Part shown: in pieces, positions 37,291 through 48,345 of the stretch | Layout: every line of letters begins with the position of its first letter | Position numbering within the stretch: position 1 is the first letter of the stretch | Assembly: GCA_029891385.1 (NCBI GenBank) | Contig: CM057235.1 | Span: 20,949,120-21,013,119 of the forward strand | Source of the DNA: Erythroxylum novogranatense | Lineage: Eukaryota; Streptophyta; Magnoliopsida; Malpighiales; Erythroxylaceae | Length of the DNA: 64,000 nt | Direction: 5' to 3' | Made by a program: the position numbers and the translations under genes | Notes under the pieces: generated by a model | Databases searched by the model: none | Told to the model about the DNA's origin: nothing | Seen by the model: the letters and a program-made list of their open reading frames with translations, nothing else

Positions 37291-39395
37291 TTCTTACTCC
37301 AAAAAGTCAAACTTTTCTAATTTAACAACTTTTCACACTTTCTCTCTTTATTTCTCAATTTCAACTTCTATTTCCATCAACTTATTCACTTTACTCTAAT
37401 AACCCATACAAATCTACTCAAATATCAAATTCATCAAAACTAATCAATTCTTTTCTCATAAATTTTCTTAAAGCACAATTCATCTATAACATAATACATA
37501 TACAAAAACACTCATTTAAATTCATTTTAATATTTCTAATTTCTACTAAAAGTTCGGGGTCCAACAAAACCAATTCAGATAACTCTAAATTTTTATGGAA
37601 AGAAAGTAAAATGTCTTAGGAATCCATTGGTCCCAGTTTTAAGTTATTGGAGCTCGGATCAAAAAGTTATAGGCAAAAGACTTAGGGCTGTTTAATTAAA
37701 AACTCTAGTTTTAAACCCACACAGATAAACCATCACCTTTTCTCTCTCTAGCACACCAACTTCATTTTTTCACCAAATCCATATCACCGAACTGCACTTC
37801 TCATCTTCTTCTTTCTTTCTTTTTTGTTTGGCTTCCTTCCTACACATCACAGCTAATACATCTGCTACATAAACCACTTTGTTTTCTATTTCCATTACAA
37901 TTAACCCCAACATAAATAAATCCAAAAATCCAAAATTCTATACATACATAACAAACATTGTACTGTTCACGTTAGTATATTCCATTTTCTGCATTTTTCT
38001 TTTTTTCCATCACAACAGCCCACATTTTCTATCATTTTCCTACTTAAAACACCACACCTCATTATACTCTATGTTTTCTTATACTTTAACTTCACATAAA
38101 TCCATCCCTAACATTTCCCAAACATTAACACATATATCATAGAAACAAAGCATGTTCATCAACTGCACTTTGCATTTTTTTCCTTCCATTTTCTCCAGAC
38201 TATACACAACCCTTCTAAATTTTTAATCGTGCATTTCTAACTTCAAATCAATCTCTAAATAAGTCAGAATCACATTTACACTTCAACAGTCATAAATCTG
38301 AAATCCCATATATTCCCTCTCTCTCTCTACTGCGTTTTCATGCTTACTACACTTGTTTCTTTTCTTTTTTTGACTTTCTGCACTCTTTCTAAACTTAGTT
38401 TAAAGATTCTACTAACTCGAATTCACCTCAACACTACCTTATGGCATATTGTTCCATAAACATGCAAAAATAACATATCCATATTTTTACAAATCTTTCA
38501 TTTAGTTCATTCAATAACGAAACTACACTTCTCCAACCTCTCATACACATATTCATTTACACAGTGGAAACAACATTAAAATCACTTACTTGAGTCAACA
38601 ATTACTCCAGCACTGAAAGGGAAATCAATAACACAAAAGTATAATAAGTTTCTATTCAATGATGAACAATACAAAGTTCTTTGCTGTATGCTTTCGATGA
38701 ATACCAAAAGCTACAGTGGTCTTTTCTTAATCCCAGTATAAACCACGCGTAGACATAAGCTACGTGTAGTCTTGCATGTCTAACACTTGTTTCCATTTCA
38801 TGTCTTCCACTTGTCCACTAGATAAGCTACCATTTGTCTCATAGCTATAGGTCCACATGTCACACATGATTTTATCCATTTGTCACTCTATAATTTGTCC
38901 ATTTGTCAACTAATTTCTAATACAATTGTCACATTTCTATTTGTCTCTTATTTCAATATTTTTCCTAGTCTAAAATACCTCAAATTTTTTTTTTGATAAA
39001 TTTCTAAAATATCCGAAATGTCTCTAAAAATGCAGAATAAATTCTAATACACACCAAATTTAATTTTCAAGATAATTAATCCATAATTCACCAAAAATTC
39101 TGAGATAATAACTATTATCACCAAATAAATTTTCAGCTCAAATAATTCACCAAAATTTCAAAATATACCATAGTTGCCAAATCACAATTAATATACTCCA
39201 ATTTAATCCACAATTTCCACTTATAAATCAAATTTACCCAAATGCCAATAAATGTATGCACAATCATATGAATGTGCAAAATAAATGTGTATGTCATAAT
39301 TAACTTATGCATGATGTGCATTTTCCTAATTTCACAATACTTTCTCATAAATTACTATTATATTCTTAACATGGGTAACGGGATGTTACAACAGC

Positions 39396-39498
39396 TCTCC
39401 CATCTTCCAACTTAGGAGGGCAGAAGTGTAATGGGAGGAAGATGAAGGAGCCTGTATTGTGCCACAACAGGGTAAAGTAAGAAAATCCTATCTGACAA
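39396..39498 (-). pseudogene. LINE ORF1 remnant, continuation
   Basis: After the ACAGC duplication the sequence rejoins the LINE ORF1 piece that ends at 4156. Together they place element C inside ORF1. Only about 100 bases remain before a different repeat starts near 39499. No start codon is identified. Confidence 0.5.
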
Positions 39499-39869
39499 GA
39501 ACTAACAATGTAGTTGGTTTGGTGGTCTATGTAGATTTATAAGGACTAACCTTAATGCAAAAGCAATTGATCGATTCTTTATTTGACGGTTGACTACTAG
39601 AGTCCCCGATTAATCCACGCCCCAAACTCAAATCCTTTGATAGTGTGATTCACGTGAATGAAGAAGAATGAATAAAGTGTTTATCTTCTAAGAAAGAGAG
39701 AAAAATAACCAAAACCTATTTGGTTTCTAATGTTTTTGTTGTCTTAAGAAAGATACCCTTTCACAAGCCAACTTCCTCTTTTTATATTAGAGAAAAACAA
39801 ACTGAATGGGTGTCATATATATGTGGCTATTCGTTTATATATATGTGGCTGTTCATATAACTGACAACA
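39499..39869 (-). mobile_element. Probable reverse copia-type LTR
   Basis: The right edge ...CTGACAACA is followed by ACTCCCACTCGGCC, the reverse complement of a copia-like polypurine tract (GGCCGAGTGGGAGT). In reverse, the sequence reads TGTTGTCAG... with a TATAAAAAGAGG promoter-like box (near 39778) and a possible end TTCTTGTCA at 39499. The left boundary is uncertain because no partner LTR or duplication is in the window. Confidence 0.45.
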
Positions 39870-40112
39870 ACTCCCACTCGGCCACATAAGCCACGAGTTA
39901 CATCTTCTCTCTAAAATTTCACGTGTCATACTGAGAATGGGGCGTGCGACCAATGAAAGAACTAGTAGTGTTATATTAAGTCACCATCTAACTAACATAA
40001 CACTTTCACACAGACATGATACCCCAAATCATCCAAAACATCACTGACGCATACACTGTCCCTTTATGCTCATAGATATATCATGTGATTATACACCAAG
40101 TATAATTGCCCG
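39870..40112 (-). mobile_element. Short internal stub beside the copia-type LTR
   Basis: A polypurine-like start, then about 230 bases without recognisable protein motifs. It ends abruptly at the TGTCACATCCC edge of element E, which has truncated or landed in it. It probably belongs to the pol-LTR spacer of the same reverse copia element. Confidence 0.35.
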
Positions 40113-40826
40113 TGTCACATCCCGTTACCCATGTGAGGGATATAATTGTGAATTACGAGAATTATTGAGAAATTAGAAAGTGCGATTCATGTTTATGCTA
40201 ATGTTGATATGCACATTTTTGCACATTCATATAATTGTATATGCATTCTTTGACATTTCCGGGTATAATTGAGTTGTTAAATATGATTAAGTTGTGATTT
40301 GGCAATTTTGGTATTATTTAGGATATTTTGGAATTTTTAGTAAATTTTGTGAAAAATCTTGATTTTCGGGCTAATTATAGAGTGACAAGTGGATAAAATT
40401 ATGTGGGACATGTGTACCTATAGTGTAGCGCCCCCTCACCGTAGGGTACACATCGGGACGCCCGAAGGTCACTCCGACACGTATCCCACGATAAAGGTGC
40501 ACTACCAGAAAATCCGACTGTTAATCCACATGGCATCACAATAATTAATACCATAATATATCAGAAATCAGAAATTTTAAAAATCTAAAATAATCTTGAT
40601 ACAGTCATCCAATATCAGAATAGACAAGTCTATCAGTCCCCTAAACAACACCAAAAAGGAAACTGATACAAGCATCTATCCTAAGTCATCCGCAAAAGTC
40701 CAACCCAGCTGACCGACCTGTGTGCCATCGCTTCTCTTGTCAACACGCTCGCACGGCAGGAAAAGACTATCTCCGGAGCTAGGGCCCTAATCTATCAGTC
40801 CTGAAAAATAGGTTGCAATTTTGGGT

Positions 40827-40869
40827 GAGTTTGCGAACTCAGTGAGAAACCATCATCGATGGTTCACTC
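40827..40869. repeat. Conserved LTR hairpin box (B1)
   Basis: GAGTTTGCGAACTC followed by AACCATCATCGATGGTT. The B2 copy at 48759-48800 is identical in these two cores. Confidence 0.75.
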
Positions 40870-41995
40870 AAACCATGCATTACGCATATTGCGTACAGCA
40901 CAACAGTATTCAATTTATCATATAACAATTTACAATAGCATGTAACAATTTACAGTATCATATCACCATTTACAGTAAATCATGCCATCACGTAATCAGT
41001 CGTTGTCACAAATCAGTTAATCATGAAATTGCAATGCATATGTGACTCTTTTCCAGTTATTCAGTGTTGTGCCCAAGTGCTCAGTCAGTATCAGTATTCA
41101 GTGGGGACGCATCAAGGATTTCTCCCCTCGGGCTTGAGGCCCGGTAAGTACAGTATTAGAGCTCGAGGCTCATTTCAGTAAAAATCGCGACTTGGGTCAC
41201 AACGTTCATTATCTGATCATGCATTTATGCATGTAATGCGATGTTCAGTAATTTACAGTGTACGACTATAAAAGCCCAGTATTGAAATTTTCAGTTTCAT
41301 ACAGTAGTCCAATCCAATACAGTAAAAGCATGAAATTCGCTCCTATACATTTCAGTAATCATGTAGTTCACCTTTGCATGTAATTATACAGAGCATTTAA
41401 GCAATCAGGAATTTGAGAAACTAACTAGGTTACTCACCTGTAACTTCCGAGCTACTGCCTGGAAGTCCCAGCAATGTCCGTAGAATGACGATCCAACGGC
41501 GCCTCTATAACAGTTAAATACAGTACCATTACTAAATGCTCAATTAAACAATTCAGTGATGCATATGTCTCAATGGAATTATGTACAATGCATGTTCACG
41601 ATTTCTGGCGCTAAAACCCAATTTTGAACTCTTATGCCCCATTCTAACTCTTCGCTCTATTGATCGACAATAATTGATCCATTCCTAAAGATTCAGTTCA
41701 ATTTCCTCAATTCATACTCCCTATAGCAATTCCCTATTCATTGGGTCCAAACCTCTATTAAAAATCCCAATTAAAACTCCAATTATCACACTTCAATACT
41801 TAAGTCACTATAGGAACCATAATTGACCTTAATCTCGATAAATCAATACCATTTAAATTAAATTCTAACTTCCATAATTATCCTCAATTGTAGACCTCTT
41901 TTCCTAGTTCATAATGAATCAGGAATCACCTTAATCGGAGGTCTATACCATAAGTTATGCCCAATAAACTAAAAATTAACCCATCAGAAAACTGC

Positions 41996-42165
41996 TCTTC
42001 GTCGCGGCGTACAGAAGGTCGCTCGCCGATGCGTGAAGGACGTTCGCCGTGGCGTGAAACCATGCGCTCGCCACGGCGTCTCGCTGCGCTCGTCGCAGCG
42101 AACACTTAATTACTTGCCGCGACGAGGTTGCGCCAGACGTCGCGACGTGCGGGTCGCGCCTCCGT
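41996..42165. repeat. CGTCGCGACG-type palindrome array (B1)
   Basis: About nine variants of TCGTCGCGACGA / CGCCGTGGCG in a GC-rich island inside AT-rich LTR. Irregular spacing of about 15-25 bases. Confidence 0.8.
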
Positions 42166-43071
42166 CTTCTCCGATCGCTTTTTCCTCTTCTCTCTCTAAA
42201 AACCAGCATTAAACACTCCCATCTACCCATTCAAGCACATTAAATACCATAAATGCATCAAACAACCATTAATAACAACAATAAAGCCATTAACTTACCA
42301 AATCAAGCCTCAAATCCACAAATCTCTCAAGTCACCGTAAACCCTAACATCCTTCAATATCAACGATTAACCACTCTCAAAGCTTCTCAACCTTCATCAA
42401 TCACAATAAACAAGTTAGCTTTGCACAATGAGGAGAAAACCACAAGGAAAAATCAAAGAACCTCACCGATGGGAGGAATCGATGAACACCGTGGGAGGAG
42501 GAAGAGAAGAAACGGTAATGCCTTAGGAAAATCCCCAAATTTCAAACCTAAGTATTTATAGACATAGGTCTCCAAATCAGTTCAAATTTCAGTCTCTAAA
42601 TTTCAATGGCTCAACACTTTCAATTTCCTAACAGTATCACTCTAATTTTTCCATCGCCATTGGACAATTCTTTCAGTACTATACAGTCAATCGGTCTGTC
42701 ACTCGAAAATTTCCGGTCCGGGCATTTTCTCCCGAATTTCCAGAAAATTTCCTATAAGCCACTATCAATTGCCAATCACTCTTAAACTTTTCTAACTCAG
42801 TCATTCGAGCCCAATTACTCCTAATTTCTCAATCAATCGTAATCCAGTTCACAATCTAATCAATTTGTACTCACAATTAAAATACCGGAAAACCATGAAT
42901 GCATGTACCTATGAATAAATGCATATGCAATAAACCTGTTCCTCTATAATTAGAGGTCAGTAACATGCTCAATCAGTGAACGCAATGAAACCTATCAGTC
43001 TGAGCCAATATTACCATAATGCCCTTGCTAACAATAACGGGATGTTACATATAGTATATGTATATATGTGT

Positions 43072-43114
43072 CACGTGGCAATTTATAATAGCGGCAATTG
43101 ATGGGAGACACGTG
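43072..43114 (+). promoter_or_regulatory. Two CACGTG (G-box) motifs in U3 of E
   Basis: CACGTG at 43072-43077 and 43109-43114, 37 bases apart; the 3' LTR has the same pair at 62436 and 62473. CACGTG is the core bound by plant bZIP and bHLH factors. A role in element transcription is an inference. Confidence 0.5.
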
Positions 43115-43617
43115 TATATGATGCAAAGAACCCACGTATTTTAAGGTTGCAATGAAAATATCTTAGGACGAGTTACTGAACTTTGTTCATCGGAAGCATG
43201 CATGTTCTACTTGGTTTTGTTCATCACCGATCATGGAGTTGCTCTCGGTGGTCGCTCTCACGAGTTGCTCATATTCTTTGGAATCGGTGAACCAAGTAAG
43301 TGTTGTTTTCATGCGATTCAGTGACTATGGTCTGTTTCCCACGATACATGCATGGATATTTGAGTGTTCATAGAAATGAATGAGATAAGTCTGATGATGC
43401 TCGGGTGATTGATACAGAAGTTGTGCATGCATTTTGTTAGAAGTGAAGTTGCATGTGTGAGGATCAGATTCTGATGTTTTAAGTGAATCTTGAGTTTGAT
43501 CTTATGTAAATATTTCAAACTAGATTAGGAATTAATTAGAGTGAAGTTTTAGAGATTATTTTGGGTATAGAAGTGAAAAATCTGGAAAAAGAAATCGGGG
43601 AAGATGAGTTGCAGAAC

Positions 43618-43850
43618 CAGACGTCGCGACGTGTTTTTATTTATTCGTCGCGACGTGTTTTTGTTTATTCGCCGCGACGTCAATCTTCTTCCTCGCCGCG
43701 ACGTTCATTTTCTTCCTTGTCGCGACGTAGGTGATTTCCCCCCTTGAATTCGTCGCGGCGAACGTTGTAAAAATCCCGGGAAAATCAATTTTTTGGGTTG
43801 TTCGTCGCGACCTCATATTTTCCCCTCGTCGCGACGAGCACCCATCCTTT
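43618..43850. repeat. CGTCGCGACG palindrome array (E 5' LTR)
   Basis: Eight copies of TCGTCGCGACGN or close variants. The 3' LTR has seven at 62985-63180; the difference is one repeat unit, and the 3' copy shows several C to T or G to A changes at CpG. Confidence 0.85.
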
Positions 43851-45047
43851 GACTGCTCGAACACGCTTTCGTATTTTGACCATAACTTTCTCTATACTGA
43901 TCCAATTTAGGTTATTCTTGATTACCTGTAAACTAGAGACATAGGCCTACAATGTTTATGAAGAAATGGAGTTTTAATTCTGTCTCTAATAGTTTCAAAG
44001 TTTGGTTGGAAGGTGAGGTATAAATTTTGCTGGAACTTATGAACCATCTGGAATATTTTGAGGATATCTCTTGGTATAATGATCCAAATTAAATGATTTT
44101 GGTTTCCTTAGAAAGATAAGAAATGAGAGAACAACTTTACAGAAGGAAGTTTTGTCTAATTTGGTCATTTACCTGATCTAATTTAGTATGGAAAGTTGAC
44201 CCGAATATGTTCTATAGGAAAAATCTGAAGTGGTCAATGAAGCTATGAAATTATTTGACATTGTTTGGTCCAATTCAATTGTAAGAATACATGGTATTAA
44301 TGAGGGCTTTGATTCCTAAATGATTTTTGATAAGGATCACATTATTGCACCCCAAAATTGTCATTGAACATGCATTGTGCATACATTCTATACATTGATA
44401 TTTTTATGAAAGAACATTTGTGCAATTGTGCAAAGTGTGATATTTGTGAATGTGTTTTGCCTATTTTAGAGGAGCATATCGGACGCCAATCAGACATTTC
44501 CGGACCATCCAGGCAATAGCTTATTGGAGCGTATTGTGAGTCAACCGAGATGATTTCCTAGGATTGATTTCATTTGATTTGTTTAAGCTTCCAATATTAT
44601 TATATTGCTTGCGATTTGATTATAAATTCTGGACTTTAATTGTCCGAGGAGATCAATATTCGGGAATGCATTAGAAGTGCTTTGATTGTGACTTTGTTTG
44701 CTATGGAATTCTGAACGTTATTATGAATGTTATGTGAATCCTAAACGAAAGTTGAATGCCGGACTTAGGTCTGATGATTATGAGTTTGGTTTGAGCATCC
44801 TATGTGATTGCCATATATGCCATATTCAGTTTTGATGCATTGGAAGTGTTCCAAGTTGATGTGAAACTCCTATGATATGTGAATTCTCAACGTATGTTGA
44901 ATGCCGGACTTAGGTTCGATGATCATGAGTTTCTGATTGAATATCATATGTGATTGTCTGATATGGCATAATCAGTATTTGATGCATTTCATAAATGCAT
45001 GTTCAGATAAAGGCGTTGTGACTTGAGTAGCCAGTATGAAGCGCTTC

Positions 45048-45136
45048 CACGTAGAGCTTTGCTCTGTGATATATTTGTTTGCACGTAGAGCTTTGCTCCG
45101 TGATATATGTGTTTGCACGTAGAGTTATGCTCCGTG
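45048..45136. repeat. Three tandem hairpins with CACG...CGTG arms (E LTR)
   Basis: 34-bp period; units start at 45048, 45082 and 45116. Each has outer arms CACG and CGTG (or TGTG) and inner arms GAGC and GCTC around TTT. The third unit has lost one inner pair (GAGTTATGCTC). Confidence 0.8.
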
Positions 45137-45380
45137 ATTCTGTTCTGATTGAGCCCTATGGGCCAGTATTTCTATAAGTATATGATAGGCACTCAGTCAC
45201 AACAATAAGAACGAATGTGAGTCTCATGCATGTAGCATTCATATAAGATTGAAATTCTTGAATGATTTGCAAAGTTGTAATGAGTGACCATATGTTATGC
45301 CTTGTTATATGAGTGTCTGAAAAATAGTTATGTTCTTAATGAATATCTGTTATATATGTGATGTTGTTTGTAATCCGGTG

Positions 45381-45420
45381 AAATCATCAATGATGGTTCA
45401 CTCATTGAGTTGCAAAACTC
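45381..45420. repeat. Conserved LTR hairpin box (E)
   Basis: AATCATCAATGATGGTT dyad and GAGTTGCAAAACTC dyad, in forward orientation; about 475 bases before the LTR end, as in F, C and B. Confidence 0.7.
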
Positions 45421-45897
45421 ATCAAAAATTGCAATGTGGCTTTTCAGGTTCTGAGGAATTATTTCAGCTAGGCTAAATGGAGTATAGCTACTGAGGTCTG
45501 TTATGGACTAGGGGTCGGGATTAGTTTGCACCTGCACATGTCTTCATTGATTTTTATTTTTGAATTATGTTCCATAAGAATTGTACAAAGTGTATATATA
45601 CGATTTGGTAAATGAAATGACTTCATGGTTTCAAGTGTTTTGTATCTGAAATGGGCCCAACTTTAAAGTTGAATACTAATGTTTGTAAAGATTGTAGCTT
45701 AGAAATGGAAATGTTTTCAAATGAAATGGGCCCAATTTGATTAGTATTTTCTGTTTGCATGTTCCTTATTTTAAAGAAACAAAAGTTTTGTAATAAATTT
45801 TAACTGAATGATCGTTTTAACATGCCACCCTCGCGGGGTACGTACTCGGATATCACCATGGATGTTAGGTACGTGTCTTGTGAGAGTGCTTACATTT

Positions 45898-45910
45898 TGG
45901 TATCAGAGCC
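45898..45910 (+). other. Primer-binding site of element E
   Basis: TGGTATCAGAGCC, three bases after the LTR end; undamaged initiator-Met type. Confidence 0.92.
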
Positions 45911-47639
45911 CAGAGTTAGTATCTTACATGGGCAATTTTCGACATATGTGTTAAGTTACGTGCATTTCAATCATGTCATAGCAGGCAGTAGCAACTGATC
46001 CCTGGTATAAGTTGCATTTATATGAGTCACATACATGAGTATTTGTTAAGTGTTTGAATTGATGGAATTAGTTGGAAGAATGATGATCTGTCTGACTATG
46101 AGAAAATGAAAGTTTGTGGATATTTAGAAAGAGAAAATAGTATATGGTTGGATATGACGAATAATGATGTAATATATTTGTATTGGTGGATGTATGACGG
46201 CATACGATATTGAGATTGTACTGTGGGCAGATATTCCTGAATGTGCTATAAATGTGAATACATTGTCTTGAATTGATTAAGGAAAGTAATGATATAAGGA
46301 TGAATGACGAGATTTAAAGTGTACAAGCCAAGTTGAAAGAAGAAAAAAATTTCTATGACTTTGAGAGGTCAAAGTTGGACTTGAAATGATTGTCAAATAA
46401 ATGTGATATGAGTTATGTTTCACTATAAGAATATGTTGGTGGAATTGTGATCAGAATTTTAGGATGATTATGTATCGATAAGTCTGAATTGATGGTGAAA
46501 ATACGTATGTATGATGATATATTGGTAATTGGATGATGAGATACAGATAGTGAGAATTGTAAAAGTTGTCATGGTTTGGTTAAATTGTTATTTTGTGAGC
46601 ACATATTAAGAATGGGATTACTATGACAAGTGTGAGAATCGAGCACATAAGAATTATATGTGTGGAGAGGATATAAGAAGCAATCTATGGGATATGAATA
46701 AATATTTAGTCATAGTTCCCATAATTTAACGTCTATGATGAATTAGAGTAATGAATGAAAGTGCTTATGGTTGTCGATCGAGGATAGATTGAGGGTGTTA
46801 AAGATGATATTGTGTGTGATGAAATCGAGGAAAAGAAGAAGGGAAAGATTGTGGCATAGTTCCCACGACCGAGGTTAGGTGAAAAAAAAAGGAGAAGAGA
46901 TAAGTGTTTTCCTAAATCAAATGAGATTAAGATATTCTGAGCATAAGTTGTTAATTAGTGAATTGTTTTAAATACATCTCTAGATGAGATGTGATGTTTA
47001 TGAATAGTTGAAATGACCTTTTGGGGTACTAAGAATGTTTGATAAGCAATGATGGGAATAGTTGATTGATAAGGATTAGATGAACAATATAGTTGATCGT
47101 AGTAAGAAATCTTCTTTGCCAGAAGAAGTTCACCGAATATAGTTAAGTTGACCTAATGGTTTGATGAAAACGGAATAGATTAAAAGAAGAATATTGGAGT
47201 TCTATGCCCGATGAAGACTTAAGCATAAGATGTAAAATATGCTACAGAGAGAGTGTATGTATTTTGTTTGAGGCAAAGTATCCAACTATGAGATTAGATT
47301 CTGAAATTTGAGGTGGCGCTATTGCTAATATGAGGAGAACTTAGACCCACATTACGTTATATGAAAATATGCTCTGGGAATACAAATTGATTTGATGAGT
47401 ATGTTGCCAATACAAGAAGTTAAATTTGTGAATGTATTGAAACAAGAGGAGAAACTAGTTAGAATGGTTCAACATTATGCCAATGTGAAATCAGAGGAAA
47501 TAATAGGAATGGAAGGATCATTCGAGAAAATAAGTCAATTGAGAAATTAACAAAATATGAGATAATTGTACGTCATTGGGGAATTAAGTGCGTAAGGAAT
47601 TATGAGAACTAATGATGGGTACATAGAGTTTTGGCAATA
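45911..47639 (+). pseudogene. Decayed gag-protease-RT N-terminal region of element E
   Basis: Position between primer site and RT implies gag and protease, but stops are so dense that I cannot place a firm domain. No open frame of 60 codons or more occurs. AT content is high, with many TGA/TAA/TAG codons that look like C to T and G to A decay. Treated as dead coding sequence on context alone. Confidence 0.5.
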
Positions 47640-47760
47640 TTTGTTAGAGTTAACTTCACCCCTGAAAGTGTCATAGTATTGAAGAATAAAGTGATCCAAT
47701 TTTGTTTGGATCAGTTAGTGGCTGTGATTATAGATGATGTTTTTGAATGTATTTGAAGAG
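47640..47760 (+). pseudogene. Element E reverse transcriptase remnant
   Basis: One frame reads VNFTPESVI...KNKVIQFCLDQLVAVIIDDVF, aligned by eye to the Ty3 RT segment LTNAPA...MNRVF...VVFIDDIL that is intact in element D at about 12110-12210. The catalytic DD pair survives. A stop follows within a few codons. Confidence 0.65.
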
Positions 47761-47874
47761 TTGAAAGGAATATTGTGCCTACTTAAGAAAATCTGTGGTT
47801 TTGAATGTATATGAAATTCTGTTTATGCATTAAAGAGAAAGCTATGCATAGCATATTTTGTTATTTGATACATA

Positions 47875-48060
47875 TTATATAATGCATGTTCTGATAAAGA
47901 TGTTGTGATCAGAGTAGCTAGTCTAAAAGAGCTTTAAGCTCAGAATTCTGCACGTAGAGCTTTGCTCCGTGATTCCTGTTTCTGACTGAGCCTAATGGCC
48001 AGTTCATGTATCGGTATTTGAAAGGCACTCGATCACAACAAATAGTATCAAATTGGAGAT
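47875..48060 (+). repeat. LTR-derived fragment inside element E
   Basis: Sequence between the RT and RNase H remnants matches the E LTR around 45000-45230: GTTCTGATAAAG..., one CACG/GAGC hairpin unit near 47950, GACTGAGCC...GGCCAGT, and GGCACTC...TCACAACAA. LTR sequence is not expected inside pol. Confidence 0.7.
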
Positions 48061-48189
48061 TATGTAGTATTCAATGATGTTTCACATCATAAATTAAGAT
48101 GCACTTGTTGTAGCATACCAAACTGATCTTGTATGCATAGAGGCAATTAAATTCTCATAAGTTGAATGTTTGACAAATGATTTGAAATT

Positions 48190-48345
48190 TGTTGAAATAG
48201 CCACTGCTTTTTAAGCTTGGAGACGCTATATGTATAGCGAAACATTTTGGATTTTTTTTTATTCAGATAAATAAAGTTTGAGGTACTTATTGAGTTTGAA
48301 ATAATTTTTGTGCGAGACTGCGATAATAGACAGAAGTATTGAAGG
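48190..48345 (+). pseudogene. Element E RNase H remnant
   Basis: Reads VEIATAF, stop, AWRRYMYSETFWIF, then SLRYLLSLK, aligning to the [15 protein letters not shown]...[16 protein letters not shown] region of element D. Interrupted by solo LTR B2 at 48351. The catalytic residues are mostly lost. Confidence 0.7.

Larger units (their letters stand above)
32291..37566 (-). mobile_element. 5.3-kb solo LTR (Ty3-like)
   Basis: Bounded by TGTTGCGACCC and GGGTCCAACA and by the duplication AAACC (32286-32290 and 37567-37571). Read in reverse it starts TGTTGGACCCCGAAC, like the LTR at 18649. No primer site, polypurine tract or gag/pol motif is seen inside, so it is a single LTR. The GTACTACACC...CCGCATAGCGG block at 33730-33900 resembles the 9770-9890 part of the D LTR. 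Length is exceptional. Two repeat zones are listed separately; the rest is AT-rich without recognisable genes. Confidence 0.82.
4157..39390 (-). mobile_element. Ty3/gypsy chromovirus element C, complete but internally deleted and nested into
   Basis: Both LTRs (about 3.75 kb after removing insertions) and a perfect 5-bp target duplication ACAGC (4152-4156 and 39391-39395) define the element. It is reversed: the 3' LTR is on the left, the primer site is at 30344-30355 and the 5' LTR on the right. The internal region keeps gag, part of protease, and the last part of the integrase/chromodomain. RT, RNase H and the integrase core are deleted. Four later elements sit inside it (6577, 18649, 20204, 32291). 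It landed in LINE ORF1. Confidence 0.92.
30360..39390 (-). mobile_element. 5' LTR of element C (split by a 5.3-kb LTR)
   Basis: 30360-32290 and 37572-39390, net about 3.75 kb. Edges TGCAACATCCC and CGGGATGTTACA, then the ACAGC duplication. Closely similar to the left LTR. It contains the hairpin box at 30722-30763 and the TTTGTC-rich U3 at 38795-38945. The regular GGGATGTTACA edge here is mutated (ATGATG) in the left copy. Confidence 0.92.
40424..43049 (-). mobile_element. Solo LTR B1
   Basis: 2,626 bp, TGTAGCGCCCC to CGGGATGTTACA, with perfect duplication TATAG (40419-40423 and 43050-43054) inside the 5' LTR of E. No primer site or internal region. Same family as B2 and element F. It has a GC-rich palindrome array at 41996-42165 and hairpin boxes at 40827-40869 and 41129-41171. 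Solo LTRs arise when the two LTRs of one element recombine and the inside is lost. Confidence 0.93.
40113..45894 (+). mobile_element. 5' LTR of element E (split by solo LTR B1)
   Basis: Net about 3.15 kb; ends GTGCTTACA just before the primer site. U3 holds two CACGTG boxes (43072, 43109). Further in are the CGTCGCGACG array (43618-43850), three CACG/GAGC hairpin repeats (45048-45136) and the hairpin box (45381-45420). Colinear with 62108-64000. No coding function. Confidence 0.92.

Noticed and set aside
43637..43864. 75-codon reverse open frame in the E LTR as a small gene
   Set aside because: It is a reading of the palindrome array; the 3' LTR equivalent is shifted by one unit and differs in length.
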